A stretch of 12,704 nucleotides of DNA from NCBI GenBank assembly GCA_049316985.1, contig JBMOJB010000107.1, positions 1 to 12,704 on the forward strand. Direction: 5' to 3'. Below the pieces are notes generated by a model, which saw only the letters and a program-made list of their open reading frames with translations, was not told the DNA's origin and made no database searches. A program made the position numbers and the translations under genes. How positions within the stretch are numbered: the first letter of the stretch is position 1; each line of letters begins with the position of its first letter. This DNA comes from CANHEE01 sp049316985. GTDB lineage: Bacteria; Bacteroidota; Bacteroidia; Chitinophagales; Saprospiraceae. Shown here piece by piece: positions 1 through 7,273 of the stretch.

Positions 1-941
1 AATTGAGAAGGAGAATTCTGCGTCTGCCAGTCTTTGGGTACGGGAAATTGAAACTTCAATTCGGGATGGTAAAATATACTGTTTTCAATATAGCCCTCTT
101 TGGGGTCTTCACCATACACGATGCCATCTACCATTTTGAGGTAGGCATCTCTGTTTACTTTCAAGGAAGTTGGATCCAATGTTTTCTGAATTGCTTCACT
201 TTGCTTTTTTACGTTGCCAAAGCGATCATCCGGATTGGGGTGTGTGGATAAAAATGTGGGAATTCTGGCACCTGCTTGATCGGTAATCCGGCCCAATGTT
301 TTGAAAAAATCAGCCATGTAAAGTGAGTTGTAACCAATCTTGGTAGAGTATTGAACGCCCAGCTGGTCGGACTGACTTTCATGGTTGCGTCCAAACTTTA
401 GCATTAGCAATCCAATTCCCTGTTGTGCAGCTTCTGCAAATTGTGCCAGTTGAGGGACGGCTATGATACCCGCCATCAATCCCACTTGCGCCAGAATCTG
501 CTGAGTCTGTTGTTGTGCACCATGACGAGCAGTAACATGGCCGATCTCATGTCCCAACACTCCGGCAAACTCGGCTTCATTGTTGAAGCTGGCCATTATA
601 CCTCTGGTGAAATACACATAGCCACCCGGCAATGCAAAAGCATTGACAACAGGAGAATTCAGGATGCGAAAAGTGAACTTAAGATTCGGGCGATGGCTGA
701 TTTTTACCATCTCCTGTCCTTTTTCATTGATGAACGCCTGCATTTTGGGATCATCATACAATCCAAATTGCTGGATAATGCCGGGATCAGCTTCTTTTCC
801 AATAGCAATCTCTTGACTTTCTGAGATGAGGTTGAATTGTTTTTTACCTGTTACCGGGTTTTTTGCACAGGAAAACAGAAAAAGAGCGAAAAGTGACAAA
901 TAAGCGACTCTTTTTGCAAATAGAACGATTGGAATAAACAT
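1..941 (-). CDS. M48 family zinc metalloprotease lipoprotein (partial, C-terminus beyond left edge)
   Basis: This frame stays open from ATG at 941 to the window edge (313 codons, no stop), so the C-terminal part is missing. Seen: a hydrophobic N-terminus ending in a lipobox-like LFSC with Cys25, suggesting a lipoprotein; the zinc motif HEIGH at residues 131-135, within VLGHEIGHVTARHG; a downstream ESQSD at 188-192, whose Glu188 is the expected third zinc ligand; and STHPNPDDR at 232-240, a conserved M48 segment. M48 lipoproteins and periplasmic relatives such as BepA degrade or chaperone envelope proteins, so a role in envelope quality control is likely but inferred. The gene lies 104 bp downstream of the beta-barrel gene on the same strand. 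An upstream ATG at 946 is out of frame and soon reaches a stop, which fixes the start at 941. The visible protein continues past the peptidase core with a region starting near residue 285. Confidence 0.93.
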   Translation of the reverse strand, partial: MFIPIVLFAKRVAYLSLFALFLFSCAKNPVTGKKQFNLISESQEIAIGKEADPGIIQQFGLYDDPKMQAFINEKGQEMVKISHRPNLKFTFRILNSPVVNAFALPGGYVYFTRGIMASFNNEAEFAGVLGHEIGHVTARHGAQQQTQQILAQVGLMAGIIAVPQLAQFAEAAQQGIGLLMLKFGRNHESQSDQLGVQYSTKIGYNSLYMADFFKTLGRITDQAGARIPTFLSTHPNPDDRFGNVKKQSEAIQKTLDPTSLKVNRDAYLKMVDGIVYGEDPKEGYIENSIFYHPELKFQFPVPKDWQTQNSPSQ

Positions 942-968
942 ACCATTTATTTTAGGATCAATAAAGGG

Positions 969-976
969 CAAATATA
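969..976 (-). promoter_or_regulatory. Possible -7 element for the M48 protease gene
   Basis: The minus strand reads TATATTTG here, a full match to the Bacteroidota -7 consensus TAnnTTTG, about 28 bp before the ATG at 941. No TTTG lies at the usual -33 distance, so this is half a promoter at best. The gene could instead be read from the upstream beta-barrel gene. Confidence 0.33.
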
Positions 977-1045
977 CTTGATTTTCATCATTTATTGACC
1001 CTAGATTTTTCACAAATTGATGTTCAAGCAATCGTGCTTTACTAT

Positions 1046-3814
1046 TTAATGTCCTCCTTTCCTATTGCCCCATTCCATGCGCATGCCATCTTTTTTAGGA
1101 TCAGGACGACCCGCTTTGTTCAAAAAGTAAGTCGCTTGTAGCATAAAGTATTGCGTAAGATTGACAGATCGTTGGTCTTCGATATACTGCGCTGTCACAT
1201 CTCTATTGATGTTCTGGTTTTGCTTGAGAATGTCAAATGCAGATAGTTTGATTTCCAGCGTGTTGTCTTTCAGCATGGACTTGGCAATGGAAGCATTCCA
1301 CAAAGTGAAATACCTGTTGAATCCACCACTCAAGCCATAATAGCGATTGAAAGTGACTTCCGAGCTCAGTTCAATTCCTCCCGGGAGTTGTACAGTACTT
1401 TCCAATCCACTATCCCAATTGTAGAATTTGTTATTTTGCGCACTGTTCAGGTTGTTTTTCGCAACATTATAGCCTACACCACTGCTCACCACAATATCAA
1501 TATTTTCACTGGGGTCATAACTGAACTTAAAATTTCCGCCCAGTCCGTTCGTAAAGCTGATTGACTTTTCATTATTTACATACGCGATTCTATTACTACC
1601 GCGAAGGGATGCATCCACATTCATTCGCACTTTCTTGATCGGCATACCCAAACCAAAAAATGAACTATAATTGTAATTGCCATTTACATTGATGGTCTGT
1701 GAAGTCTGCCTGCCTTGCGCTTCAAATACTGTCTTCGTGGAATAAGCATTTTCAGGTATGGAAAAACGGGCAAAAGCATGCAAAAATGTGTTTTTCTCCG
1801 CATCAAATTTATTGAAGTTGGTTTGAAAGCTGTGCGTATAGCTCGGCTTCAATTCAATATTTCCCTTCTGTATACGCAGCGGATTTGAATTGTCCGGAAT
1901 ACTGATGAGTTGAGTGATTGTGGGATAATTTACGTTAGTGTTGTAATTCATGCCCCAACGCATTTTCTTGGGCAGATTATATTGAAAACGCACCGAAGGC
2001 AAGAAAAACTGAAAATTCTGATTGATACTGTTATTGTTCAATCGCGACAGGTTTTCACGCGGATTCCATTCATAAGCGCCCTCCATCGTCAAAGTATAAC
2101 GTAGTTTTTCATATTGCAAACGGGCGGTGGCTTTTTGCTGACGATTTGAAGAAGTCAGATCAGAACTTACGGTCGAATCCAAACGCGTATAATCTTTGGT
2201 GTCATCACTATACAAATAGGCTTCGCGATCATTTCTGTTGTTGAATTTACCAAAGAGATAGGCTGTTTCGAGTTTCCATTTCTTGTTTAGCGGTTCCGTA
2301 TAACTGATGGAAACCGGAGCAGAGGAGGATCTGTTTTCGCTTTTCCAATGCTGGTTAAGCGCAGATGAACCATCCTTCAATGTCACATTATTTTTATCAA
2401 GTCCATTCCCCTCTGACAAATTAAAATTGGAACTCAATGAAAATGTCCGGCCTTCTTTAGCGAATTTATGTCTATAAATCGCATTTCCTCGAAGTGCGAA
2501 GGACTGATTGTCACTCAGGACATCTCTTTGTTGTTCGTTTACAATATTACCTGCCGATTCAGATACCGTATGTTGACTCGATTTGGTCGACTTGCCTTGC
2601 ACAGTCAGTGAAGGAGTCACCTTTATCGAGTTGTTTGCATCGAATTTGTATTCGTAATCCAGATTAACCCGGTGTGTGTTGCGCGTATCATTGGAGAGCA
2701 CATTTTCATTTTGAATCAAATCGGTCTGAAAGTACTTTCGCGAACTATTGGTTTTTTGATACTGCTTGGTTTGATTGAAAAAATAGCTTCCGGTCAATTT
2801 TGACTTAGCATTAAATTCCAAACTGAAATTTGTACCTGCCGAGTAGACGGTGTTGATACCGCTCTGCTGACCTCCCAATAATGAACTACTGATATCGTCG
2901 CTGCCAGTATTGATATTGATGTTACCGCCGCCCCTGCGCAGATCACTGTAAAGGTCTTGAACTGTAAAAGGAGAAGCATTGATATTGTTGGCAGTTCCCA
3001 ATAGCGCAACTTGCTTACCGGGTTTAAACCTAAAGTAATTGGCCGCAGAGCTGAATCGATCATCTGTGCCATAACCGGCGTTAATCTTACCAAAATTACC
3101 TTGTTTCCTATTGGCTTTGAGCTTAAAATCAATGGTTTTGCCTAGATTTCCATCGTTTATCCCGTTGAACATTGACTGTTCGGATTTCTGGTCATATACC
3201 TGAACCCTGTCGATCGCGTCGGCCGGCAAGTTCTTGGTTGCCATTTTGGGATCATCTCCGAAAAACGGTTTTCCATCTACCAGAATCTTATTTACTCCTT
3301 CGCCCTGCGCCTTAACGCTTCCATCCTTATCTACTTCCACACCCGGCAATTTCTTCAGCAGCTCCTCCGCACTGGCATTGGGTCTTGTTTGAAATGCCTT
3401 CGAGTTGTACTCTACCGTATCACCTTTCATCGCTACTGCCACCACTTCAGCTTTGACTGTCAGGTCTTTTAGCACCGTTGATTTCTTAGCCATTTTAACC
3501 ACGCCCAGATCCAGCTGCTTTCCGGAATCCTCGGTACTTACACTAATTTTTCTGCTTATCGTCTCATAGCTCAGATAGCTGATCTTCAGATAGTACTCAC
3601 CCGGCTTCAGGTTGTACATTTCAAGCAAACCTTTGTCATCAGTATAATTGACTTGTACCAATTGGCTGTCTTTGACCTGAATCATCGATCCGGCCGCAAA
3701 GTTGAGTGCCTCCGCATTGATGCTGTCCCTGACAAACATTTTTAGCCCCGTTTTTTGAGCAGATGCAGAAGAAGCCAAAACAATCAATAGAAAAAGATTA
3801 AGCAGTGTTTTCAT
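1046..3814 (-). CDS. Outer-membrane beta-barrel protein, TonB-receptor-like, with carboxypeptidase-regulatory-like N-domain
   Basis: A 922-residue protein from ATG at 3814. The open frame extends 7 codons upstream to a TTG at 3835, but the ATG gives a compact signal peptide (MKTLLNLFLL...ASAQ, residues 1-20). Residues about 24-108 look like a carboxypeptidase-regulatory-like beta sandwich (TDDKGLLEMYNLKPGEYYLKI). About 118-233 resemble a TonB-receptor plug, with LLKKLPGVEVDKDG and ILVDGKPFFGDDP. From about 238 to the end there are many alternating amphipathic strands, as in the PF14905-type outer-membrane barrel family. Such proteins sit in the outer membrane; whether this one imports a substrate is unknown, no SusD-like partner is visible, and no TonB box was identified. 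It lies 251 bp downstream of the GLPGLI-like gene, a pairing seen repeatedly in Bacteroidota, and upstream of the M48 protease. No frameshift is apparent. Confidence 0.93.
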   Translation of the reverse strand: MKTLLNLFLLIVLASSASAQKTGLKMFVRDSINAEALNFAAGSMIQVKDSQLVQVNYTDDKGLLEMYNLKPGEYYLKISYLSYETISRKISVSTEDSGKQLDLGVVKMAKKSTVLKDLTVKAEVVAVAMKGDTVEYNSKAFQTRPNASAEELLKKLPGVEVDKDGSVKAQGEGVNKILVDGKPFFGDDPKMATKNLPADAIDRVQVYDQKSEQSMFNGINDGNLGKTIDFKLKANRKQGNFGKINAGYGTDDRFSSAANYFRFKPGKQVALLGTANNINASPFTVQDLYSDLRRGGGNININTGSDDISSSLLGGQQSGINTVYSAGTNFSLEFNAKSKLTGSYFFNQTKQYQKTNSSRKYFQTDLIQNENVLSNDTRNTHRVNLDYEYKFDANNSIKVTPSLTVQGKSTKSSQHTVSESAGNIVNEQQRDVLSDNQSFALRGNAIYRHKFAKEGRTFSLSSNFNLSEGNGLDKNNVTLKDGSSALNQHWKSENRSSSAPVSISYTEPLNKKWKLETAYLFGKFNNRNDREAYLYSDDTKDYTRLDSTVSSDLTSSNRQQKATARLQYEKLRYTLTMEGAYEWNPRENLSRLNNNSINQNFQFFLPSVRFQYNLPKKMRWGMNYNTNVNYPTITQLISIPDNSNPLRIQKGNIELKPSYTHSFQTNFNKFDAEKNTFLHAFARFSIPENAYSTKTVFEAQGRQTSQTINVNGNYNYSSFFGLGMPIKKVRMNVDASLRGSNRIAYVNNEKSISFTNGLGGNFKFSYDPSENIDIVVSSGVGYNVAKNNLNSAQNNKFYNWDSGLESTVQLPGGIELSSEVTFNRYYGLSGGFNRYFTLWNASIAKSMLKDNTLEIKLSAFDILKQNQNINRDVTAQYIEDQRSVNLTQYFMLQATYFLNKAGRPDPKKDGMRMEWGNRKGGH

Positions 3815-3835
3815 TAAAAATTTGGAGGTTTGCAA

Positions 3836-3889
3836 GTTTGTTAGTTTGAAGGTTTGAAGGTTTGTTAGTTTGTTGTTTAGTTGTTTAGG
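3836..3889. repeat. Degenerate octamer tandem array (GTTTGTTA / GTTTGAAG)
   Basis: On the plus strand the 8-bp units run GTTTGTTA, GTTTGAAG, GTTTGAAG, GTTTGTTA (3836-3867), then decay into GTTTGTT, GTTTAGTT and GTTTAGG. The array lies just upstream of the beta-barrel start codon, so the transcript leader there would be rich in CAAAC. No function can be assigned. Confidence 0.8.
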
Positions 3890-3983
3890 TGTGTAGTTGC
3901 TTAGAAAATCAAATACGCAATCTGCATAAACAGGCCAAATTCGTAATTCACCACCTACCGAAGGCCGGCAAGTTCGTGATTAC

Positions 3984-4018
3984 AATTCGTAATTCGTAAT
4001 TCGTAATTCGTAATTCGT
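3984..4018. repeat. Heptamer tandem array, five perfect AATTCGT copies
   Basis: Five uninterrupted 7-bp AATTCGT units lie between the GLPGLI-like and beta-barrel genes. An isolated further copy is at 3938-3944. The array abuts the related TTAATTG heptamer array at 4031. The 7-bp period suggests slipped-strand expansion or a dispersed intergenic repeat family. Confidence 0.9.
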
Positions 4019-4030
4019 AATTACCAATTC

Positions 4031-4072
4031 TTAATTGTTAATTGTTAATTGTCAATTGTTAATTGTCAATTG
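4031..4072. repeat. Heptamer tandem array TTAATTG/TCAATTG, overlapping the end of the GLPGLI-like gene
   Basis: Six 7-bp copies on the plus strand: TTAATTG three times, TCAATTG, TTAATTG, TCAATTG. The last copy contains the TCA that is the TGA stop (4066-4068) of the minus-strand GLPGLI-like gene and helps encode its final Asn codons. The same unit occurs in the same orientation relative to transcription at the end of the kinase gene (6436-6470). Confidence 0.92.
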
Positions 4073-4842
4073 TTTCTAAATGGTCTGAATTTCTCCATCG
4101 CCTCTTTTCTTTTGGCATCGTATTCTTCTTTTGTCACTTTTTTAGCACCGCCGGGCATGATCAGTTCTTCGGGTTTTACAGGTGTATTTTCGTATTTGGT
4201 TGCTTTATAGGATACATCATCGGCTTCAAGCTCCAGTACAAAACCTTCCTTTGGAGTGTATTTTTCTACCGGAGAAAATGTATAAGGAATATCTAAGGTA
4301 TACCAAAGTGTCACTTTCCCATCTTTGTCCTTTATGGTCGCTTTTTTGCACTTAAATCCTGCGATATCTTTGGTCTTTTCTGAATATTCGATGTTTTCAG
4401 GCGTAATAAATGATATTTCTTGAAAAACAGCTTCTTCTGTTCCTTTTTCCTCATCTCGAAGGGTCAATAGCTGAATTTTAGAACCTTTGTTCATATTGAA
4501 AAATGTCCGCGACTCGAAAGGGGCTTTCATCTTAATCTCTTCTTTGTTTTCCTTCTTGGCGCCACCATGGCTTTCTATATTCATTCTCATCATGCCTGAT
4601 CCACGTCCACCCTTGAACTTGGCGAAACCGCCGCCAAAAACCAGTGTTCTTTCGTCATCAATGGTGGTAGGCATCGCCGGTGCTGGTTCGTCTCCTCCTC
4701 CACCACCAGTGATGGTAACTATTTTCATACGCGATGGATCGATTTTTTCAGAATGAGCATATACGATGCTTCCGCTTGTGGTTTGTGCGATTGCGCAAAA
4801 AACCGTACTTACAGAAAATAATAGAAAAGCAATTTTTTTCAT
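4066..4842 (-). CDS. GLPGLI-like secreted protein with a diverged signature motif
   Basis: A 258-residue protein from ATG at 4842. The frame extends to a GTG at 4899, but the ATG begins a typical signal peptide (MKKIAFLLFSVSTVFCAIAQ, residues 1-20). Residues 159-187 carry the conserved core of the GLPGLI family: DIAGFKCKKATI followed by TLWYTLDIPYTF. Where the family normally has GLPGLI, this protein reads TPKEGFVLELEAD (about 196-208), so the signature is lost while its surroundings remain. A glycine-rich stretch at 46-82 and a lysine-rich C-terminus are also seen. The family is probably periplasmic or surface exposed and often sits beside a beta-barrel gene, as here; its biochemical role is unknown. 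The gene ends inside a heptamer repeat that supplies its stop codon. Membership of the family is likely, not certain. Confidence 0.8.
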   Translation of the reverse strand: MKKIAFLLFSVSTVFCAIAQTTSGSIVYAHSEKIDPSRMKIVTITGGGGGDEPAPAMPTTIDDERTLVFGGGFAKFKGGRGSGMMRMNIESHGGAKKENKEEIKMKAPFESRTFFNMNKGSKIQLLTLRDEEKGTEEAVFQEISFITPENIEYSEKTKDIAGFKCKKATIKDKDGKVTLWYTLDIPYTFSPVEKYTPKEGFVLELEADDVSYKATKYENTPVKPEELIMPGGAKKVTKEEYDAKRKEAMEKFRPFRNN

Positions 4843-4918
4843 TTCAAAGTAGTGTAATTGATTAAATAATGATTTTAAATAAGGAGCACAACTGAACACG
4901 TTTTTTCAATTGACAATG

Positions 4919-4948
4919 CAAAGATGCAACTTACTTATGTTATCCAAA
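4919..4948 (-). promoter_or_regulatory. Possible promoter for the GLPGLI-like gene
   Basis: Read on the minus strand, TTTG (4948-4945) is followed after 18 bp by CATCTTTG (4926-4919), one base from TAnnTTTG. It would give a leader of about 70 bases before the ATG at 4842. The spacing is close to the usual 19-21. Confidence 0.4.
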
Positions 4949-5001
4949 GCCAATTAATGTTATTTAGTGTTAAACCGATAGCACAAGTCGATTTTCTACT
5001 C

Positions 5002-5009
5002 TACTTTTG
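5002..5009 (+). promoter_or_regulatory. Possible -7 element for the kinase gene
   Basis: TACTTTTG matches TAnnTTTG exactly and ends 14 bp before the ATG at 5024. No good TTTG is present at the -33 position. The leader would be very short, which is common in this phylum. Confidence 0.38.
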
Positions 5010-5023
5010 TAAAAAATAGATTT

Positions 5024-6448
5024 ATGCAAGCCGGCATTCGCAGAATATTCATCATTATGCTCATTTGTATCGTAGGTACCAATGGTTTTCAGGCATATTG
5101 GTTGTATCAGGCCTACCAGAAGAATATCTCGGAATTCCGTCGCGAAGTACAATCCACCTTGATGGATGCCGCACAAAAGATATCTTTGCAGCAATTCTAC
5201 CCTGCGGTAGATTCCAGTTTGCAAATCAAAAAAGGCAATACCATTGAAATAGAAGAGAACCACGGACCCATGGGAAATGCGTCAAACAAGATCATTATGA
5301 TCAAGGTGGATTCATCGGAAAAGAAAGGAGCCAAAACAGTGCATTCAAGTATCCATATCAGTAGTTACCAGTCTGCAGACTATCAGAACAAAGTTGATTC
5401 CATCGCTCGTACGGTGGTAAGTTTGGCTATGTTCAACCGAGATAGTACTAAAATCGACCTTAAGGCCATTTCTGAGATGTACCGCAATATGCTGCTTCAG
5501 AAAAACATCAACGAACCATTTACCCTCGATACACTTCGAATTGCCAATCCATGGGGAAAAAGACATGCAGAAGACAATACTGCCAGAATTACTACCCGAC
5601 CCGTGCCGCTGAATATCATGAGTAGTTTGCATGTACGAGCTTCATTCGATTATCCCCGATCTTTGATTTTTTATCGAATGTCCGGATTATTAATCGCTTC
5701 ACTATTGCTGCTTGGTTTAACTACCTGGTGCTTCATCTACATGTTGCAAACCATAATCAGACAGAAAAAACTGGCGGAAATCAAAAACGACTTCATCAAC
5801 AACATGACGCACGAACTCCGTACCCCCGTGGCAACAGTTAGTGCGGCTATTGAAGCCATGCAGAAATTCGATATCCTCGACGACCGCCAAAAGACCCATG
5901 AATACCTCGCGATGTCCGCTTCACAATTGGGACACCTTTCCGACCTTATTGATGAAGTGCTGACAACAGCAGTTGAGGACCGAAAACCTTTTGAAATTCA
6001 CAAAGAAAAACTGAATCTGAATGAATTGATTGCACAGCTAATCGCACAGCAACAGATGAAATCACGCAAACCACTTGAATTTAAAATAAATGGCCTTGAA
6101 TCAGAAGTATATATCGAAGCTGATCCTATACACTTTCCCAACGCTTTGAATAATCTGCTCGACAATGCCATCAAATATTCGGGTCCTACACCAGAAATCA
6201 GCATCACATATAGTTATAATAAAAAACACCAGATTGAAATCAGCGACAAAGGGAAAGGCATTCCGGCTCAATACATCAATCAAGTGTTCGACAATTTCTT
6301 CCGCGTCCCCGATGGCGACGTTCACAATGTAAAGGGTTTTGGTCTCGGGCTTTCCTACGTTAAAAAAGTCATCGAACAGCACGGCGCACAAATCAGTGTG
6401 AAAAGCGAATTGGGGAAAGGAAGCAGTTTTGTAATAATTAACAATTAA
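5024..6448 (+). CDS. Membrane sensor histidine kinase
   Basis: A 474-residue two-component kinase. A first membrane segment lies at about 7-28, a periplasmic sensor region at about 30-213, and a second membrane segment at about 214-241. The dimerisation/phosphoacceptor domain follows with NDFINNMTHELRTP, His263 being the phosphorylation site. The ATPase domain shows the N box NALNNLLDNAIKYS (373-386), the G1 box DKGKGIP (408-414), the F box FDNFFRV and the G2 box GFGLGLS (438-444). All catalytic motifs are intact. The sensor region matches no domain I recognise, so the signal is unknown. The response regulator follows 150 bp downstream and is the likely partner. The gene diverges from the envelope genes across 181 bp. 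The last codons (IINN and stop) lie in an AATTAAC heptamer array. The pair resembles RprX/RprY-type systems of Bacteroidota. Confidence 0.96.
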   Translation: MQAGIRRIFIIMLICIVGTNGFQAYWLYQAYQKNISEFRREVQSTLMDAAQKISLQQFYPAVDSSLQIKKGNTIEIEENHGPMGNASNKIIMIKVDSSEKKGAKTVHSSIHISSYQSADYQNKVDSIARTVVSLAMFNRDSTKIDLKAISEMYRNMLLQKNINEPFTLDTLRIANPWGKRHAEDNTARITTRPVPLNIMSSLHVRASFDYPRSLIFYRMSGLLIASLLLLGLTTWCFIYMLQTIIRQKKLAEIKNDFINNMTHELRTPVATVSAAIEAMQKFDILDDRQKTHEYLAMSASQLGHLSDLIDEVLTTAVEDRKPFEIHKEKLNLNELIAQLIAQQQMKSRKPLEFKINGLESEVYIEADPIHFPNALNNLLDNAIKYSGPTPEISITYSYNKKHQIEISDKGKGIPAQYINQVFDNFFRVPDGDVHNVKGFGLGLSYVKKVIEQHGAQISVKSELGKGSSFVIINN

Positions 6449-6470
6449 CAATTAACAATTGACAATTAAC
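6436..6470. repeat. Heptamer tandem array AATTAAC/AATTGAC, overlapping the end of the kinase gene
   Basis: Five 7-bp copies: AATTAAC three times, AATTGAC, AATTAAC. The second copy provides the TAA stop (6446-6448) of the kinase, and the array encodes its final Ile-Asn-Asn. TAA falls at 6439, 6446 and 6453, so all three plus frames are closed; TTA at 6438, 6445 and 6452 closes all three minus frames. It is the reverse complement family of the 4031-4072 array. Confidence 0.92.
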
Positions 6471-6474
6471 AAGA

Positions 6475-6490
6475 CCTGTCTAGCGGCAGG
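6475..6490. repeat. Small hairpin between the kinase and regulator genes
   Basis: CCTGTCTAGCGGCAGG can form a 6-bp stem (one G-T pair) around a TAGC loop. It follows directly after the heptamer array. No T-run follows, so it is not a standard terminator. It may be part of the same intergenic repeat as the array. Confidence 0.5.
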
Positions 6491-6598
6491 CGTAATAATT
6501 TGGCAATAAGTATTATTTTTTTAAAATTACAAATTAGAAGTATACGCTGAACTGCTTAAAAATAATAATATTGATCATTGATTATTGATATTTGAACA

Positions 6599-7273
6599 TT
6601 GAAAAAAAAGCTCTTAGTTGTTGAAGATGAACAGATGCTGGCGCATATCGTTAAAGATAGCCTGCAATCGAAAGGGTTCGAGGTGGTTGCTGCCGGCGAC
6701 GGGCAAGAGGCATGGCTTCTGCTTGCACAGCATCAATTTGATTGTATTGTGCTGGATGTCATGTTGCCGGAAATGGATGGGTTTACTTTGATACAGAAAA
6801 TTAGAGCAAATGACAAGATTACTCCGGTGATATTTTTGACTGCGCGCTCGCAAACGCAGGATGTGGTAAAGGGATTTGAACTGGGAGGGAATGATTACTT
6901 GCGAAAACCATTCAGCATAGAAGAATTGATTGCCAGAATCAATGCACTTATTTCAAGAAACGTTGTGCCTGTTGACAATGAAACTTGTAAGATTGGCAAG
7001 TTTATATTTCAATATCAAAAGCAATTGTTGCTGTATGATGATCAAGTGCAAACCATGTCGCATCGCGAAGCAGAAATCCTTTACAGACTTTATGGAAGTA
7101 AAAACCAGGTACTTGAAAGAAAGCAGGTGCTCCTGGACTTGTGGGGTGATGATACTTTTTTCAATGCCAGAAGCATGGATGTATTCATCAGCAAGTTGCG
7201 CAAATACCTCTCACAAGACCCTCAGATACAGATTGTCAATGTAAGAGGCATTGGCTACAAACTTATTAGTTGA
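6599..7273 (+). CDS. OmpR-family response regulator with a TTG start
   Basis: A 224-residue regulator. The receiver domain (about 3-118) has the acidic pocket Glu9-Asp10, the phosphorylation site Asp53 in VLDVMLPEMDG, Thr81 in FLTARS, and Lys103 in LRKPF. The winged-helix DNA-binding domain (about 128-224) ends with SMDVFISKLRKYLSQDPQIQIVNVRGIGYKL, characteristic of the OmpR/PhoB type. An in-frame TGA at 6593 lies just upstream and the first ATG is codon 13, which would remove the acidic pocket, so TTG at 6599 is the likely start. It is phosphorylated by the kinase encoded 150 bp upstream (inferred) and would then bind target promoters, possibly those of the divergent envelope genes. Its 3' end overlaps the end of the convergent T9SS cargo gene by 8 bp. 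Confidence 0.95.
   Translation: MKKKLLVVEDEQMLAHIVKDSLQSKGFEVVAAGDGQEAWLLLAQHQFDCIVLDVMLPEMDGFTLIQKIRANDKITPVIFLTARSQTQDVVKGFELGGNDYLRKPFSIEELIARINALISRNVVPVDNETCKIGKFIFQYQKQLLLYDDQVQTMSHREAEILYRLYGSKNQVLERKQVLLDLWGDDTFFNARSMDVFISKLRKYLSQDPQIQIVNVRGIGYKLIS

Noticed and set aside
209..394. Short minus-strand open frame at the left end
   Set aside because: It is a shadow frame of the M48 protease gene, whose true frame is open from 941 to the window edge and carries the zinc motif.
423..824. 133-codon plus-strand open frame
   Set aside because: It lies antisense to the M48 protease, including its HEIGH region, and its composition does not look like a real protein.
3815..3835. Upstream start for the beta-barrel gene
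   Set aside because: The codon at 3835 is TTG and abuts the octamer array; the ATG at 3814 begins a better signal peptide.
3222..3974. Shared 13-mer GGCCGGCAAGTTC in the barrel gene and in the intergenic gap
   Set aside because: One 13-base match is expected by chance in a window of this size, and the flanks differ.
3984..4072. CRISPR array
   Set aside because: The repeats are 7 bp and directly abutting, without spacers.
4843..4899. Upstream start for the GLPGLI-like gene
   Set aside because: It would use GTG and place 19 residues ahead of a typical signal peptide; the ATG at 4842 is preferred.
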